Of a stretch of DNA of 64,000 bases, positions 8,869 through 18,527 are shown in pieces. Source of the stretch: Pseudoduganella plicata (GTDB lineage: Bacteria; Pseudomonadota; Gammaproteobacteria; Burkholderiales; Burkholderiaceae_D); the NCBI RefSeq assembly GCF_004421005.1, contig NZ_CP038026.1, positions 3,720,001 through 3,784,000 on the forward strand. The letters run 5' to 3'. Within the stretch, counting starts at the first letter, position 1. Each line of letters opens with the position of its first letter. A program made the translations under genes and the position numbers. Below the pieces are notes generated by a model, which worked only from the letters and a program-made list of their open reading frames with translations, searched no databases and was not told the origin of the DNA.

Positions 8869-10163
8869 CAGGTTTTCTCCGGTGAGTTGACAGGGTCTTT
8901 TTCCAGTTCGTAGAGCAGCCAGATGGCCGCCAGCATGGGCAGGTTCTTGCTGAGGGGGCCATATGGATGCCACAGGAATTCCGGCAGCCGGAAGGCGATG
9001 ACGATGGTATAAAAGCCGATCAGCCCCACCTGCGCCAGCCACAGCGGGCGGCGCCAGCGGCGCGGCAGCGCCAGCGAACCGATACCGAACAGCAGATCGA
9101 GCGCGCTGGCGCCGTACAGCATCAGTGGCGCCAGCATGGCCGGGATGCCGGTGCGTTCCAGCAGGCGATAGCTGTCGTCGACGGGGTAGACAAAGGCGGA
9201 AACGATTGCCGTCCAGATCCAGACGATGGCAATGGCAATGCGCAGCAGGGGCAGCAGCCAGCCCAGCTGCGCTTCGCGGCGCGCCGTATCCCGCTCAACG
9301 ATGAATTTTTCCACTGGCCGGGGCGGATGGCCCAGCAGGCGGATCGTCTGGGCCGGGTCGGCCGTATTGCCCCGTTCGAGCATCTGCAGCGAATCGGGCG
9401 TCAGCGGGCTGCCCGGGATGAACCGGCCCGCCCGCGCCGCCAGGCGGGCGACGAACGACGGCAGCCGCAGCACCCTTAGCGGCCCCAGTCCCAGCGCCCG
9501 CCGCAGCGCGGCAAGATAGCTTGTAAAAGTCAGCGGCGCCGGGCCCACCAGCGCCACGCGCTCGCTGCGCGGGCCGCGATCGTCCTTCAGCAGCGCCAGG
9601 ATGGCCTGGCAGACGTCATCGACATGGATCGGCTGCACCGGTTGCGGCAACGTGCCGAACTGCAGCGCCACGGGCATTGTCGCCAGCGTGCGGAACATCT
9701 TCGAGCTGGCGCCCTCGGGCCCGTAGATCAGCGATGGCTGCACGATGCGCGAGCGCAGCGGCAGACCGGCCAGGAAATCGTCCGCCGCCTTCTTGCTGCG
9801 GTGATACGGCGTGACCGCGGCATCGTCCGCGCCCAGCGCCGACACCTGGATGACCAGTCTGACGCGCGCCTCCGCACAGGCCGCGAACAGCGCCTGGGGG
9901 GTTTGCGTGTGCAGCGCAGCAAACGTCTGCCCCGGCGTCTCGCTGATGATGCCCACGGCGTTGATGACGACGTCGACGCCGGACAGGCGCGCCACCCAAT
10001 CGTTTTTTTCGCTATCGTGGGCGAAGTCCGCCTGGATGAATCCAATGCGGGCATCGGCATGGGGACGGCGCCCCGCACTCAGCACGCGGTGGCCCTGCGC
10101 CAGCAACAGCGGTGCGAGGCGGGAGCCGACAAAACCGGTCGCACCGGTCAGCAGTATCAGCAT
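8868..10163 (-). CDS. SDR/NAD-epimerase protein fused to DoxX-like membrane domain
   Basis: A 431-aa protein. The N-terminal NAD(P)-binding Rossmann domain opens with MLILLTGATGFVGS and continues to about residue 290 (the YHRSKKAADDF region supplies the Tyr-x3-Lys-like pair). Residues about 300-420 hold four hydrophobic helices of DoxX type (LRIAIAIVWIWTAIVSAFVY...LPEFLWHPYGPLSKNLPM). This SDR-DoxX fusion is known in proteobacteria. The start at 10163 is chosen over an upstream in-frame extension, which would run into the divergent gene's promoter. It is coupled to DUF2269 downstream. Confidence 0.82.
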   Translation of the reverse strand: MLILLTGATGFVGSRLAPLLLAQGHRVLSAGRRPHADARIGFIQADFAHDSEKNDWVARLSGVDVVINAVGIISETPGQTFAALHTQTPQALFAACAEARVRLVIQVSALGADDAAVTPYHRSKKAADDFLAGLPLRSRIVQPSLIYGPEGASSKMFRTLATMPVALQFGTLPQPVQPIHVDDVCQAILALLKDDRGPRSERVALVGPAPLTFTSYLAALRRALGLGPLRVLRLPSFVARLAARAGRFIPGSPLTPDSLQMLERGNTADPAQTIRLLGHPPRPVEKFIVERDTARREAQLGWLLPLLRIAIAIVWIWTAIVSAFVYPVDDSYRLLERTGIPAMLAPLMLYGASALDLLFGIGSLALPRRWRRPLWLAQVGLIGFYTIVIAFRLPEFLWHPYGPLSKNLPMLAAIWLLYELEKDPVNSPEKT

Positions 10164-10262
10164 TGGGTGCCCTCTTCGGATGGGTTTATCGCAGTATAGG
10201 GAAGGCCGGGAAAAGCTGTCGCGAGCACGGCGGCGGGCCATTCACACGAACGGGATAACGCT

Positions 10263-10733
10263 ATGGACAATTGGAAGCAGGTCGTGGGCAAGGGGATGGT
10301 GCCGGGCGCGCTGGCGAGCCTGACATCGACGGTGGTGCTGGCGCTGCGCGCGAAACAGGAAAGCGGCAGCATGTTCGGCGGCGCCAACGCCGTCAGCCAC
10401 TGGCTGTGGGGCGACAAGGCGTTCCACCGCGACGGGCCGTCGTGGAAGTACACGCTGGTCGGCTATGGCATTCACCATGCCAGCGCGCTGTTCTGGGCCG
10501 CCATCTTCGAACAGGTTGCCGAAAAGGTTCTCGATCGCAAGTCGGTTGGCGCCACCACTGCCGCAGCGGCGGCCACCGCGGCAATGGCCTGCTTTGTCGA
10601 CTACAACATGACGCCTAAGCGCCTGCATCCCGGCTACGAAGAGCGCGTCTCCAGAAAATCGCTGGCGCTGGTGTACGGCGCGTTCGCGGTGGGGCTCGCG
10701 GCCGGGGCGTATTTCAACCACCGGGACAAATAA
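10263..10733 (+). CDS. Uncharacterised membrane protein
   Basis: A 156-aa protein with three or four hydrophobic segments: MVPGALASLTSTVVLALRA, YGIHHASALFWAAIFEQVA, an Ala-rich run near 97-112, and SLALVYGAFAVGLAAGAYF. I do not recognise the family. It is divergent from the SDR gene with 99 nt between starts, and convergent with the histidine kinase. Between the stops a small CCCCT/AGGGG hairpin (10735-10749) may separate the units. Confidence 0.6.
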   Translation: MDNWKQVVGKGMVPGALASLTSTVVLALRAKQESGSMFGGANAVSHWLWGDKAFHRDGPSWKYTLVGYGIHHASALFWAAIFEQVAEKVLDRKSVGATTAAAAATAAMACFVDYNMTPKRLHPGYEERVSRKSLALVYGAFAVGLAAGAYFNHRDK

Positions 10734-10750
10734 GCCCCTGCGCGAGGGGG

Positions 10751-13700
10751 TCAGGCGCAGGGCTCGAACTGCTCCAGCCATTCGCGTCCGGCCTCCAGCA
10801 CCAGGACCAGTTCGCGCCGCACGGCGGCGAAATAGGGCGCCAGTTCGTCGGCCGGCAGGTCGGCGATGGCCTTTTCCGCTTCCGTGGTGGCGTGGATCAG
10901 CCGTTTTGCACCCAGCACCCCGATGGCGCCGCGCAACGAGTGAAAGATGCGGGCCGCATCGGCCGGCCGGCCCTCCGCGAGCGCGCGGTCTGCCGTGTCG
11001 GCCGGCTGCATGCCTTCCTCAAGCGCGCCGCGCACCATCCGGCACATCAGCGCCCGCCCTTTCGGGTCGCGTCCCATCACGCGCATCAGGCTGTCCATAT
11101 TGAACACGGGCTCGGCGGGGTCGGGCGGCGTCGCCGGCGCGGGCTCGCGCGGTTCGGCAGCCGGTGTCCGTCGCGTGGCAGGCAAATGGCGCTCGATCAC
11201 TGCCATCATTTCTTCGACCACGATCGGCTTCGCGATGAAATCGGTGATGCCGGCTTCCACGCAGCGGTCCCGTTCGGAGGCCAGCACGCCGGCCGTCATC
11301 GCGATCACGGGCAGCGGCAGGTTCAGCTCCTTGCGCACGATGGCGGTGGCCGTGAAGCCGTCCATGACCGGCATCTGCATATCCATCAGCACGATGTCGT
11401 AGCGCTGTGCCTCCACGCGCAGCACGTCCACCGCCTGCTGGCCATCGCCCACCACGTCGAGCGTCGCGCCAGCGCCCTCCAGCAGGCCCCTGGCCACCGC
11501 CTGGTTCAACAGATTGTCTTCCACCAGCAGGAAGTGGCACCCGGCCAGCCGTGTGCCCCGGCCGTCGTCCGGCAACGCCCCTTCCTCGCCGCCTTTTGCC
11601 ACCAGTGCCTGATGCAGCGCCTCGAACAGGCTGGAACTGGTGATGGGTTTGACCAGCACCACATCCGCTTCCGGCGTGTTGGAAATTTCCTCCAGCCGCT
11701 CGCGCGCGAAGGCATTGACCATCGCGACAATCGGCTGGCGCCGTCCGTCGGCCGCCAGGCGGATCGCATGGGCCGCGGCGAAGCCGTCGCGTCCCGTCAT
11801 GTGCCAGTCGGCGAGAACGATGTCGTACGGATGCGGGCCGCGTGCATTCTGCTGGAACAGGTCCAGCGCCAGCGGGCCGGACTCGGCCAGATCGGCATGC
11901 CACCCCCACGCGTGGATCAATTGCCCGATCATCTCGCGGCTGGTACGGTTGTCCTCCGCGACCAGCACGGAAAGCGGGCCGATGGACGGCTGGCGCTGCA
12001 CTTCGCGGTGCAGCACCAGATCGAACGGCAGCTCGAACCAGAAGCAGCTGCCCTCGCCCGGCGCGCTGCGCACCTGGATCTCGCCGCCCATCAGTTCGAT
12101 CAGGCGGCGCGTGATCGTCAGACCCAGGCCGGTACCGCCGAAGCGGCGCGTGATGCTTTCGTCGGCCTGCGTAAAGGCCTGGAACAGGTGGCTCAACTGT
12201 TCGGGACTCATGCCCATGCCCGTGTCGCGCACTTCGAAGCGCAGCACGGCGCTGGTGGCTTCCTGGCGCACCATGTCGACCTGCACGACCACTTCTCCCT
12301 GCTGGGTGAACTTGATCGCATTGCCGGCCAGGTTGACGAGAATTTGCTGCAGCCGCAGCGCGTCGCCCCACAACAGCCGTGGTACGGCCGGCGCCACGAC
12401 GATGGCCAGTTCCAGCTCCTTATCGCCCGCGTTCATCGTCATCGTCGTCGCCAGGGTACTCATCGATTCGTCCAGGTCGAATTCGATTGGGGAGAGTTCC
12501 ATGCGCTGCGCTTCGATCTTGGAGAAATCCAGTACGTCGTTGAGGATGCCCATCAGCGAATCGCCGGCCGTGCGGATCATGTTCAGGTATTTGCGCTGCT
12601 GCGCCGTCAGCGCCGTGTTCTGCAGCAGGTAGGCCATGCCCAGCACCGCGTTCATCGGCGTGCGGATCTCGTGGCTCATGTTGGCGACGAAATCGCTCTT
12701 GGCGCGGTTCGCTCCTTCGGCACGGTCGCGCTCCCGTTCCAGCTCGTCGGCACGCGCTTCCAGCTCCACCATCAGTGCGTGGGCGCGCGCATCGGCGGCC
12801 TGCCGTTCGGCCATCAGGTCGTTGAACGCGGCGGTCAGTTCGCCCGTTTCGTCGCGCGCCTTGACCGGCAGCGGCGCGTAGCCGTGCGGCGCGGTGCGCA
12901 GCGCGCGGATGGCATTGCGCAGGCGCACCAGCGGGGACATGAGCCGCGACGTCACCAGCGCAATGATCGCGGCCGCGACCAGCGACGCCAGCGTCGCCCA
13001 CAGGGCCAGGCGAAGCAGCATGCCTTCGAACGGCGCGAACGCCTCTTCCTCCGGCAACGCGGCCGCCAGGACCCACGGCACCGATTTGAGGTGGGTCACG
13101 CTGGTCAGCATGCGGATGCCGTCCACGTTGGTGCCGAGCATCGTTCCCTCGAAGCCGCCGTCCAGCGCGCGCGTCATGGCGGTCGAGCCGCCGGATTGGC
13201 GCGGCTGCATCAGGCGGTCGACCTGGGGATGCAATACGTAGACCGGGTTCCCGCCTTGGGTAACGGCATAGAAGAACCCTGTCCGGCCCACTTTCGCGGT
13301 GCGCAGGTGCCCGAGCAGATTGTCCTTGTACAGGCGCAGCACGCCGATGACGACGCAACGCACGTCGCCTTCCTCGCCCAGCACGGGTGCGACCATCTGC
13401 ACGACGGGGCGCTTGCCGGCGCGGCCGATGACCGGCTCGGCGATCAGCGGCATCCGATCGGCCAGCACGCGCTGGAAATAGGCGCGGTCGGCCACGTTGA
13501 CGCCGGGCCGCCCCGGCAGCGCGGGGATGTCGGCGATGACGATGCCTTGGGGACTGGCGACCAGCACGTCGTCGAACAGCGTCAGGACGGCGCGGTTTTC
13601 GTAGAAGCCGCGCAGGCCGGCCGGGTTGGTGCACAGATCGCGCGGCTGGTAGCGTACCGATTGCGCCACGATCTCGCGCAGCATGACCAGCTTGTCGTCC

Positions 13701-13867
13701 AGCTCCTGGGCCGTGCGCCGCACCAGCGCGTCCTGCTGGGCGAACAGTACGCGCGTAAAGTCGTCGCGCATGCGCTGCGCCTGCAGCGCAGTCACGAGCG
13801 CGATCATGACGATCGACGTCAGCGTCGTCGCCAATGCGACTTTTGCCTTGATACCCAGCGGTTTCAT
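10751..13867 (-). CDS. Hybrid sensor histidine kinase with two REC domains and Hpt
   Basis: A 1038-aa protein, start MKPLGIKAK preceded by GAGGGG; an in-frame ATG at 13906 is the alternative. Order: membrane helix about 9-30, periplasmic double-Cache-like sensor to about 275, second helix about 285-305, HAMP, coiled coil, HisKA with phospho-His at 399 ([10 protein letters not shown]), HATPase with G boxes ([16 protein letters not shown]), REC1 (Asp687 in LADW), REC2 (Asp829 in LMDMQMP, Lys in AKPI), and Hpt (His976 in FHSLRG). This is a BarA-like phosphorelay architecture. No partner response regulator is adjacent. It is divergent from fnr. Confidence 0.92.
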   Translation of the reverse strand: MKPLGIKAKVALATTLTSIVMIALVTALQAQRMRDDFTRVLFAQQDALVRRTAQELDDKLVMLREIVAQSVRYQPRDLCTNPAGLRGFYENRAVLTLFDDVLVASPQGIVIADIPALPGRPGVNVADRAYFQRVLADRMPLIAEPVIGRAGKRPVVQMVAPVLGEEGDVRCVVIGVLRLYKDNLLGHLRTAKVGRTGFFYAVTQGGNPVYVLHPQVDRLMQPRQSGGSTAMTRALDGGFEGTMLGTNVDGIRMLTSVTHLKSVPWVLAAALPEEEAFAPFEGMLLRLALWATLASLVAAAIIALVTSRLMSPLVRLRNAIRALRTAPHGYAPLPVKARDETGELTAAFNDLMAERQAADARAHALMVELEARADELERERDRAEGANRAKSDFVANMSHEIRTPMNAVLGMAYLLQNTALTAQQRKYLNMIRTAGDSLMGILNDVLDFSKIEAQRMELSPIEFDLDESMSTLATTMTMNAGDKELELAIVVAPAVPRLLWGDALRLQQILVNLAGNAIKFTQQGEVVVQVDMVRQEATSAVLRFEVRDTGMGMSPEQLSHLFQAFTQADESITRRFGGTGLGLTITRRLIELMGGEIQVRSAPGEGSCFWFELPFDLVLHREVQRQPSIGPLSVLVAEDNRTSREMIGQLIHAWGWHADLAESGPLALDLFQQNARGPHPYDIVLADWHMTGRDGFAAAHAIRLAADGRRQPIVAMVNAFARERLEEISNTPEADVVLVKPITSSSLFEALHQALVAKGGEEGALPDDGRGTRLAGCHFLLVEDNLLNQAVARGLLEGAGATLDVVGDGQQAVDVLRVEAQRYDIVLMDMQMPVMDGFTATAIVRKELNLPLPVIAMTAGVLASERDRCVEAGITDFIAKPIVVEEMMAVIERHLPATRRTPAAEPREPAPATPPDPAEPVFNMDSLMRVMGRDPKGRALMCRMVRGALEEGMQPADTADRALAEGRPADAARIFHSLRGAIGVLGAKRLIHATTEAEKAIADLPADELAPYFAAVRRELVLVLEAGREWLEQFEPCA

Positions 13868-14088
13868 TGCCCCTCGTCGAGCCGGAATGGCGGTAGCACC
13901 ATGCATGTATCATAATCGCGCTATTGTTCGGCTGGCTACCCGCGTGGCGCTATCGTGCCGCGCCTTCTCGACAGGTTGATATTACTGTCGCGCAATCGAT
14001 ACCGAATGCCATAGCAACCGTGAAGGAACGGCCGAGCGCCTTCCGGTTACAGTACACTGTGGGCCATCCGAACGAAGACTCCCCACGC

Positions 14089-14844
14089 ATGCACCAGCTT
14101 CCCGCCATCACCCTGCCCGGTACGACGATCGACGTGCTCAAGGCGCGCTGTGCCACCTGCAGCATGCACCAGCTTTGCCTGCCGATGGGGCTTGACATGG
14201 GCGATATGGACAAGCTGGACCAGATTATCGGCCGGCGCCGCAAGGTTGCCAAGGGCAATGTCCTGTTCCGCATCGGCGACCCGTTCACCAGCCTGTACGC
14301 CATCCGGCTAGGCCATTTCAAGACCTACCAGATCAACACCGGCGGCGAAGAGCAGGTCACGGGGTTCCAGATGGGCGGAGAACTGCTGGGCATGGACGCG
14401 ATCAGCACCGACAAGCACTATTGCAGCGCGATGGCGCTGGAGGACAGCGAAGTGTGCGAAATTCCGTTTGCCAGCCTGGAACAGCTGCTGGTCGACATGC
14501 CGACCTTGCTGCGCCACTTCCACCGCATGATGAGCCAGGAAATCACGCGCGAGCAAAGCGTCATGCTTTTGCTCGGCAATATGCAGGCCTCGCAGCGCTT
14601 TGCCGCCTTTCTCGTCAATCTCGCCTCGCGCTACGAGGCGCGCGGCTACTCGGCCACGGCGTTCCAGCTGCGCATGTCGCGCGAGGACATCGGCAATTAC
14701 CTGGGGCTGACGATCGAAAGCATCAGCCGCCTGCTCAACAAATTTAAAAAACTCGGGCTGCTGGCCGTCAGCAACCGCGAAGTGCGCGTGCTGGACCTGC
14801 CGCGGCTGAAGGCCATCACGGCCGGCACGGAAACCTGCGCATAA
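14089..14844 (+). CDS. fnr: Fnr, oxygen-sensing [4Fe-4S] transcription regulator
   Basis: A 251-aa Crp/Fnr protein. The cluster ligands are all present: Cys21-x2-Cys24-x5-Cys30 and Cys112, the spacing of E. coli FNR. A cyclic-nucleotide-type barrel follows, then a C-terminal HTH whose recognition helix (TIESISRLLNKF) carries the E-x2-S-R that reads TTGAT. The start at 14089 gives a normal N-terminus; the frame is open back to 13924 without family support. It is convergent with the cco cluster whose promoters carry perfect FNR boxes, so those are its expected targets. Confidence 0.95.
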   Translation: MHQLPAITLPGTTIDVLKARCATCSMHQLCLPMGLDMGDMDKLDQIIGRRRKVAKGNVLFRIGDPFTSLYAIRLGHFKTYQINTGGEEQVTGFQMGGELLGMDAISTDKHYCSAMALEDSEVCEIPFASLEQLLVDMPTLLRHFHRMMSQEITREQSVMLLLGNMQASQRFAAFLVNLASRYEARGYSATAFQLRMSREDIGNYLGLTIESISRLLNKFKKLGLLAVSNREVRVLDLPRLKAITAGTETCA

Positions 14845-14898
14845 AAAACCGGTGACAGGCTCCTATTTTTGGAAAATGGAGCCTGTCACCGGTTTTTT
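14843..14898. terminator. Bidirectional terminator hairpin between fnr and ccoH
   Basis: A perfect 21-bp inverted repeat (14843-14863 against 14878-14898) with core CCGGTGACAGGCTCC. It carries an A-run on the left and a T-run on the right, so it can terminate on both strands. The loop itself contains ATTTT-TGG-AAAAT, extending the stem. It overlaps the stop of fnr and ends at the stop of ccoH. Its core resembles other hairpins in this window. Confidence 0.85.
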
Positions 14899-15411
14899 TT
14901 ACTCCGCCGCCCGCAACACGATCTCGGGTTCGGTGGGCCACAACCACTGCCCTTCCAGGCGCCATGACTTCTTCTCGTCCTCTACCAGCACCACCCACCG
15001 GGTGCGTTCCAGCATCGGCAGGCCGATACTGAACGTGCCATCGGCGGCGGGGTGCAGCAGCAGGCGGATGTCCTTGTCCGGCTGCGTTGCATGCGCCAGG
15101 TGCAGCAGCACGGGACCGCTGAGGGCGCCGGCATCGCGGCCGGCGACGCGGCCTGCCAGCTTGCCGTCGGCGGCGTCGTAGCGCACGGTCGCGGATACGC
15201 CCAGCAACGCTGCCGCGCGGTCGCGCCGCAGGTCCTGATTGATCGCCTTGCCCTTCCTGTAATAATCGCCGACGACCAGCGCGTCCTGCTGCGAGAAGGC
15301 GATCCAGCCCGTATAGCCGCAGGCGGCAAGCACAATGGCGGGGCCGGCCATCAGCAGCCATGGCCAGCGTTGCGTGTACCAGGGCTTCGTCAGTGTCAAT
15401 GCGTGTTCCAT
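14899..15411 (-). CDS. ccoH: FixH/CcoH-type cbb3 oxidase assembly protein
   Basis: A 170-aa protein with one N-terminal membrane helix (WPWLLMAGPAIVLAACGYTGW, about residues 17-37). A periplasmic domain begins DALVVGDYYRKGKAINQDL, the conserved FixH segment. FixH/CcoH proteins stabilise assembling cbb3 oxidase together with CcoI and CcoG. It is the last gene of the ccoNOQPGH run, 9 nt after ccoG. Confidence 0.88.
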   Translation of the reverse strand: MEHALTLTKPWYTQRWPWLLMAGPAIVLAACGYTGWIAFSQQDALVVGDYYRKGKAINQDLRRDRAAALLGVSATVRYDAADGKLAGRVAGRDAGALSGPVLLHLAHATQPDKDIRLLLHPAADGTFSIGLPMLERTRWVVLVEDEKKSWRLEGQWLWPTEPEIVLRAAE

Positions 15412-15420
15412 ATCGTTCTC

Positions 15421-16812
15421 CTAGCGCGGCACGATGAAGACGGCCGTTTCGCTGACCGTCAGCGCCGGATCGTCCAGAGCGGTCAGTTGTACCGTGATCT
15501 TGTTCGAACCGGTCTGCCCGGCACCGTGCGGCGCACGCAGGCGGATCGGCACCGCGCGCGTTTCCGTACCCTCCAGCGTCACTTCATCGGCCGTCGCCAA
15601 CGCCAGGCCGGGCAGGCCCCGCGCGGCGATGCGGTAACGGTGACCCCGTTCGGAGGTGTTCATGATCTGCAGCCGGTAGACGTTCTCGATCGCGCCACCG
15701 TCCACCTCGCGCCCCATCGAGCCGCGGTCGCGGATGACGTCCATCTTCAGTGGCGTGCGCAGCGCCAGCGAGCTTGCCACCGCGAGGACGACGAGCAGCA
15801 GCCCGGCGCAGTAGATCAGCACGCGCGGACGCATGGCGTGGCGCCGGATGTCGTGCACCGTCATCCCGTCGACCACGGCCCGGTCGGTGCTGTAGCGGAT
15901 CAGGCCACGCGGCTGGTTCACCTTGTCCATGACGCTGTCGCAGGCGTCCACGCAGGCAGCGCAGCCGATGCATTCGTACTGCAGGCCGTTGCGGATGTCG
16001 ATGCCGGTCGGGCACACCTGCACGCACATCGTGCAGTCGATGCAGGAGCCGCCGTTGATGCTCTTGCCCGTGTTCTTCGCCACCTTGCCGCGCGGCTCGC
16101 CGCGCTTGCCGTCATACGTCACGATCAGGGTATCGCGGTCGAACATCGAACTCTGGAAACGGGCATAGGGACACATGTACTTGCACACTTGCTCGCGCAG
16201 CCAGCCGGCGTTGCCGTAGGTCGCCAGCGCATAGAACAGCACCCAGAACCATTCCCACGGCCCGAACGCCAGCGTGAACGTGGCGGCGCCCAGCAACTTG
16301 ATTGGCGTGAAGTAGCCGACAAACGTGAAGCCCGTCCACAGGGCGACCACGCCCCACGCCAGGTGCTTCGCCGTCTTTTTCGAATATTTCTTCAGCGACG
16401 GCCCCTGCTTCGCCATCGCCATGCGGGCGCTGCGTGGCCCTTCGATCTTCCGCTCGATCCACAGGAATATCTCCGTGTAGACCGTCTGGGGGCAGGAGAA
16501 GCCGCACCAGACGCGCCCGGCGATTGCCGTGACGAGGAACAGCAGCCACGCGCAGACGATCAGCAGCGCGGCGAGGTAGATGAAATCCTGTGGCCAGAGC
16601 ACCAGGCCGAACAGATAGAACTTGCGGGTGACGAGATCGAACAGCACGGCCTGGCGACCGTTCCAGGTCAGCCATGGCAGGCCATAGAAGGTCAGCTGTG
16701 TGAGCCAGACGCACAGCCAGCGCAGGCTGGCGTAGCGTCCCCTGGCTTCGCGCGGATAGATCTCCTGCCGCGCTTCGTACATCCGGATGACTTGGGGTTC
16801 TGGCGAATTCAT
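15421..16812 (-). CDS. ccoG: CcoG (FixG/RdxA) membrane ferredoxin-like copper reductase
   Basis: A 463-aa inner-membrane protein. Membrane helices in the first 200 residues include WCGFSCPQT. Two [4Fe-4S] motifs follow (CIDCTMCVQVCP and CIGCAACVDAC), then a fifth helix and a C-terminal Ig-like periplasmic domain. CcoG is reported to reduce Cu(II) for cbb3 assembly. The start at 16812 lies 17 nt after ccoP; the frame is open further upstream inside ccoP, which is shadow. Confidence 0.93.
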   Translation of the reverse strand: MNSPEPQVIRMYEARQEIYPREARGRYASLRWLCVWLTQLTFYGLPWLTWNGRQAVLFDLVTRKFYLFGLVLWPQDFIYLAALLIVCAWLLFLVTAIAGRVWCGFSCPQTVYTEIFLWIERKIEGPRSARMAMAKQGPSLKKYSKKTAKHLAWGVVALWTGFTFVGYFTPIKLLGAATFTLAFGPWEWFWVLFYALATYGNAGWLREQVCKYMCPYARFQSSMFDRDTLIVTYDGKRGEPRGKVAKNTGKSINGGSCIDCTMCVQVCPTGIDIRNGLQYECIGCAACVDACDSVMDKVNQPRGLIRYSTDRAVVDGMTVHDIRRHAMRPRVLIYCAGLLLVVLAVASSLALRTPLKMDVIRDRGSMGREVDGGAIENVYRLQIMNTSERGHRYRIAARGLPGLALATADEVTLEGTETRAVPIRLRAPHGAGQTGSNKITVQLTALDDPALTVSETAVFIVPR

Positions 16813-16828
16813 GACACGGCTTCGGCTT

Positions 16829-17743
16829 CTACCTGGATTCGTTCGACAGGCTCCACACGTAGGCGGACAGCACGTGAACCTTCGATTCGCCGAGAAAGTC
16901 GCCAAATGCGGGCATGGTATTGTCGCGGCCCTTGCGGATCGTTTCCATGATCGTCTCGGCGCTGCCGCCGTACAGCCAGGTCTTGTCCGACAGATTCGGC
17001 GCGCCCAGCGCCTGGTTGCCGATGCCGCCGGCGCCGTGGCAGGCCATGCAGGCGCCGAACTTCGACTTGCCGAACACGCTCTTGATCGGATCCGACGCCG
17101 CGCTGCCCGACAGGCTGAGGACATAGTGCGCGACGTTCTCGATGTCCTTGTCCGAACCCAGTGCCGCGCCCATCGGCGGCATCACGCCGTGGCGGCCGTT
17201 CATGATCGTCTGCTTGATCGTCTCGGGCGCGCCGCCGTGCAGCCAGTCCTTGTCCGTCAGGTTCGGGAAGCCCTTGTTGCCGCGCGCATCGGAGCCATGG
17301 CACTGTGCGCAATAGGTCAGGAACAGGCGCTCGCCGATGGCGTGCGCCTGCGCATCGGCCGCCACGGCTTTCAGGTCCTGCCGGCGGTATTTTTCGAACA
17401 GGGGACCATATTCGCTCTCGGCCCTGGCCAGTTCGGCCTTGTATTCCTTGGCTGAATTCCAGCCAAGCTTGCCGGCGTAGGAGCCCAGGCCCGGATACAG
17501 GAACAGGTAGGCGATGCCGAACACGATCGTCAGGTAGAACATCCACATCCACCAGCGCGGCATCGGCGTGTTCAGTTCCGTCAGGTCCTCGTCCCATACG
17601 TGACCCGTGGTGCCCACGGGGCCATTGTGCCTGGCGACCTTGTATTTCGACTGCGAATACAGCAGCACGGCGCAACCGAGCACGCCCAGCGTTGTCAGCA
17701 CGACGATGTACAGGTTCCAGAAGTTGTTGGTGAAGTCAGACAT
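16829..17743 (-). CDS. ccoP: cbb3 cytochrome c oxidase subunit III, dihaem CcoP
   Basis: A 304-aa protein. Two membrane helices (FWNLYIVVLTTLGVLGCAVLL, and MWMFYLTIVFGIAYLFLYPG) are followed by two cytochrome c domains with CAQCH and CMACH haem sites and distal methionines in MPPMGA and MPAFGD. CcoP passes electrons from soluble cytochrome c to CcoO/CcoN. Start MSDFTNNFW with GAGGAGAAACAAG upstream. The start lies inside the 3' end of ccoQ (8-nt overlap). Confidence 0.95.
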   Translation of the reverse strand: MSDFTNNFWNLYIVVLTTLGVLGCAVLLYSQSKYKVARHNGPVGTTGHVWDEDLTELNTPMPRWWMWMFYLTIVFGIAYLFLYPGLGSYAGKLGWNSAKEYKAELARAESEYGPLFEKYRRQDLKAVAADAQAHAIGERLFLTYCAQCHGSDARGNKGFPNLTDKDWLHGGAPETIKQTIMNGRHGVMPPMGAALGSDKDIENVAHYVLSLSGSAASDPIKSVFGKSKFGACMACHGAGGIGNQALGAPNLSDKTWLYGGSAETIMETIRKGRDNTMPAFGDFLGESKVHVLSAYVWSLSNESR

Positions 17744-17900
17744 CTTGTTTCTCCTCGTCCGCGAACGGCAGTTGCGCGGCTTGTGCGAAGTCGGCCTGCT
17801 TGCGCCTGGACCAGGCCCAGGCCCAGATACCGGCAAACGTGATGAACGAAACCACCGTCATGACGCTGCTGGCGCTGTCGAAAATCTGTTCGATTACCAT
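17736..17900 (-). CDS. ccoQ: cbb3 oxidase small subunit CcoQ
   Basis: A 54-aa protein. It begins MVIEQIFDSASSVMTVVSFI, forms one membrane helix ending TFAGIWAWAW, then a basic patch SRRKQADFA and an acidic tail. This is the normal CcoQ layout; CcoQ stabilises the oxidase. It starts 1 nt after the ccoO stop and overlaps the ccoP start by 8 nt. Confidence 0.88.
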   Translation of the reverse strand: MVIEQIFDSASSVMTVVSFITFAGIWAWAWSRRKQADFAQAAQLPFADEEKQDV

Positions 17901-17901
17901 G

Positions 17902-18516
17902 TCAGTTCCTCGACTTGATCAGCGTGCCCAGACCTTGCAGGTAGGCGATCAGGGCGTCTTCTTCCGTCTTGTCCGCCAGCTCGGCGGGGGCCGCCGCGAT
18001 CTCTGCCTCCGTGTAGCCGTCACCAAGGCGCTGCAGGGCGCGCAGCCTGGGCACGATGCCCGGCGCGTCCAGCTTCGTCTTCGCCAGCCATGGGTAGCCC
18101 GGCATGTTCGATTCCGGCACAACATCACGCGGGTTCCGCAGGTGCGTGCGGTGCCATTCGTCGCTGTAGCGGCCACCCACGCGCGCCAGATCGGGACCCG
18201 TGCGCTTGGAACCCCACTGGAACGGGCGGTCGAACACGAACTCGCCGGCCACGGAATAGTGGCCATAACGCTCGGTCTCGGCGCGGAACGGGCGCACCAT
18301 CTGCGAATGGCAGGCGTAGCAGCCTTCGCGCACGTAGATGTCGCGGCCCGCCAGGCGCAGCGGCGTGTAGTGCGTCAGGCCGGCCACGGGTTCCGTCGTC
18401 GATTTCTGGAAGAACAGCGGCACGATTTCCACCGCGCCGCCCACCGACACGACCAGGGTGACGAAGGCGATCAGCAGCCAGGGGTTCTTCTCGATCCACT
18501 CATGGGAGAAACTCAT
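17902..18516 (-). CDS. ccoO: cbb3 cytochrome c oxidase subunit II, monohaem CcoO
   Basis: A 204-aa protein. One N-terminal membrane anchor ([20 protein letters not shown]) is followed by a cytochrome c domain with the haem site CYACH in [14 protein letters not shown], a near-invariant CcoO block. A distal Met lies in [10 protein letters not shown]. It is the second gene of the structural operon, 11 nt after ccoN. Confidence 0.95.
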   Translation of the reverse strand: MSFSHEWIEKNPWLLIAFVTLVVSVGGAVEIVPLFFQKSTTEPVAGLTHYTPLRLAGRDIYVREGCYACHSQMVRPFRAETERYGHYSVAGEFVFDRPFQWGSKRTGPDLARVGGRYSDEWHRTHLRNPRDVVPESNMPGYPWLAKTKLDAPGIVPRLRALQRLGDGYTEAEIAAAPAELADKTEEDALIAYLQGLGTLIKSRN

Positions 18517-18527
18517 CTCATTTCTCC

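Noticed and set aside
10892..13915. Very long plus-strand open frame opposite the hybrid kinase
   Set aside because: No family features; His/Gln/Arg-rich composition typical of antisense to high-GC coding sequence. The minus-strand kinase has full domain support.
13967..14040. FNR box upstream of fnr itself
   Set aside because: A GTTGAT half-site is present near 13975, but no ATCAA partner at the right spacing.
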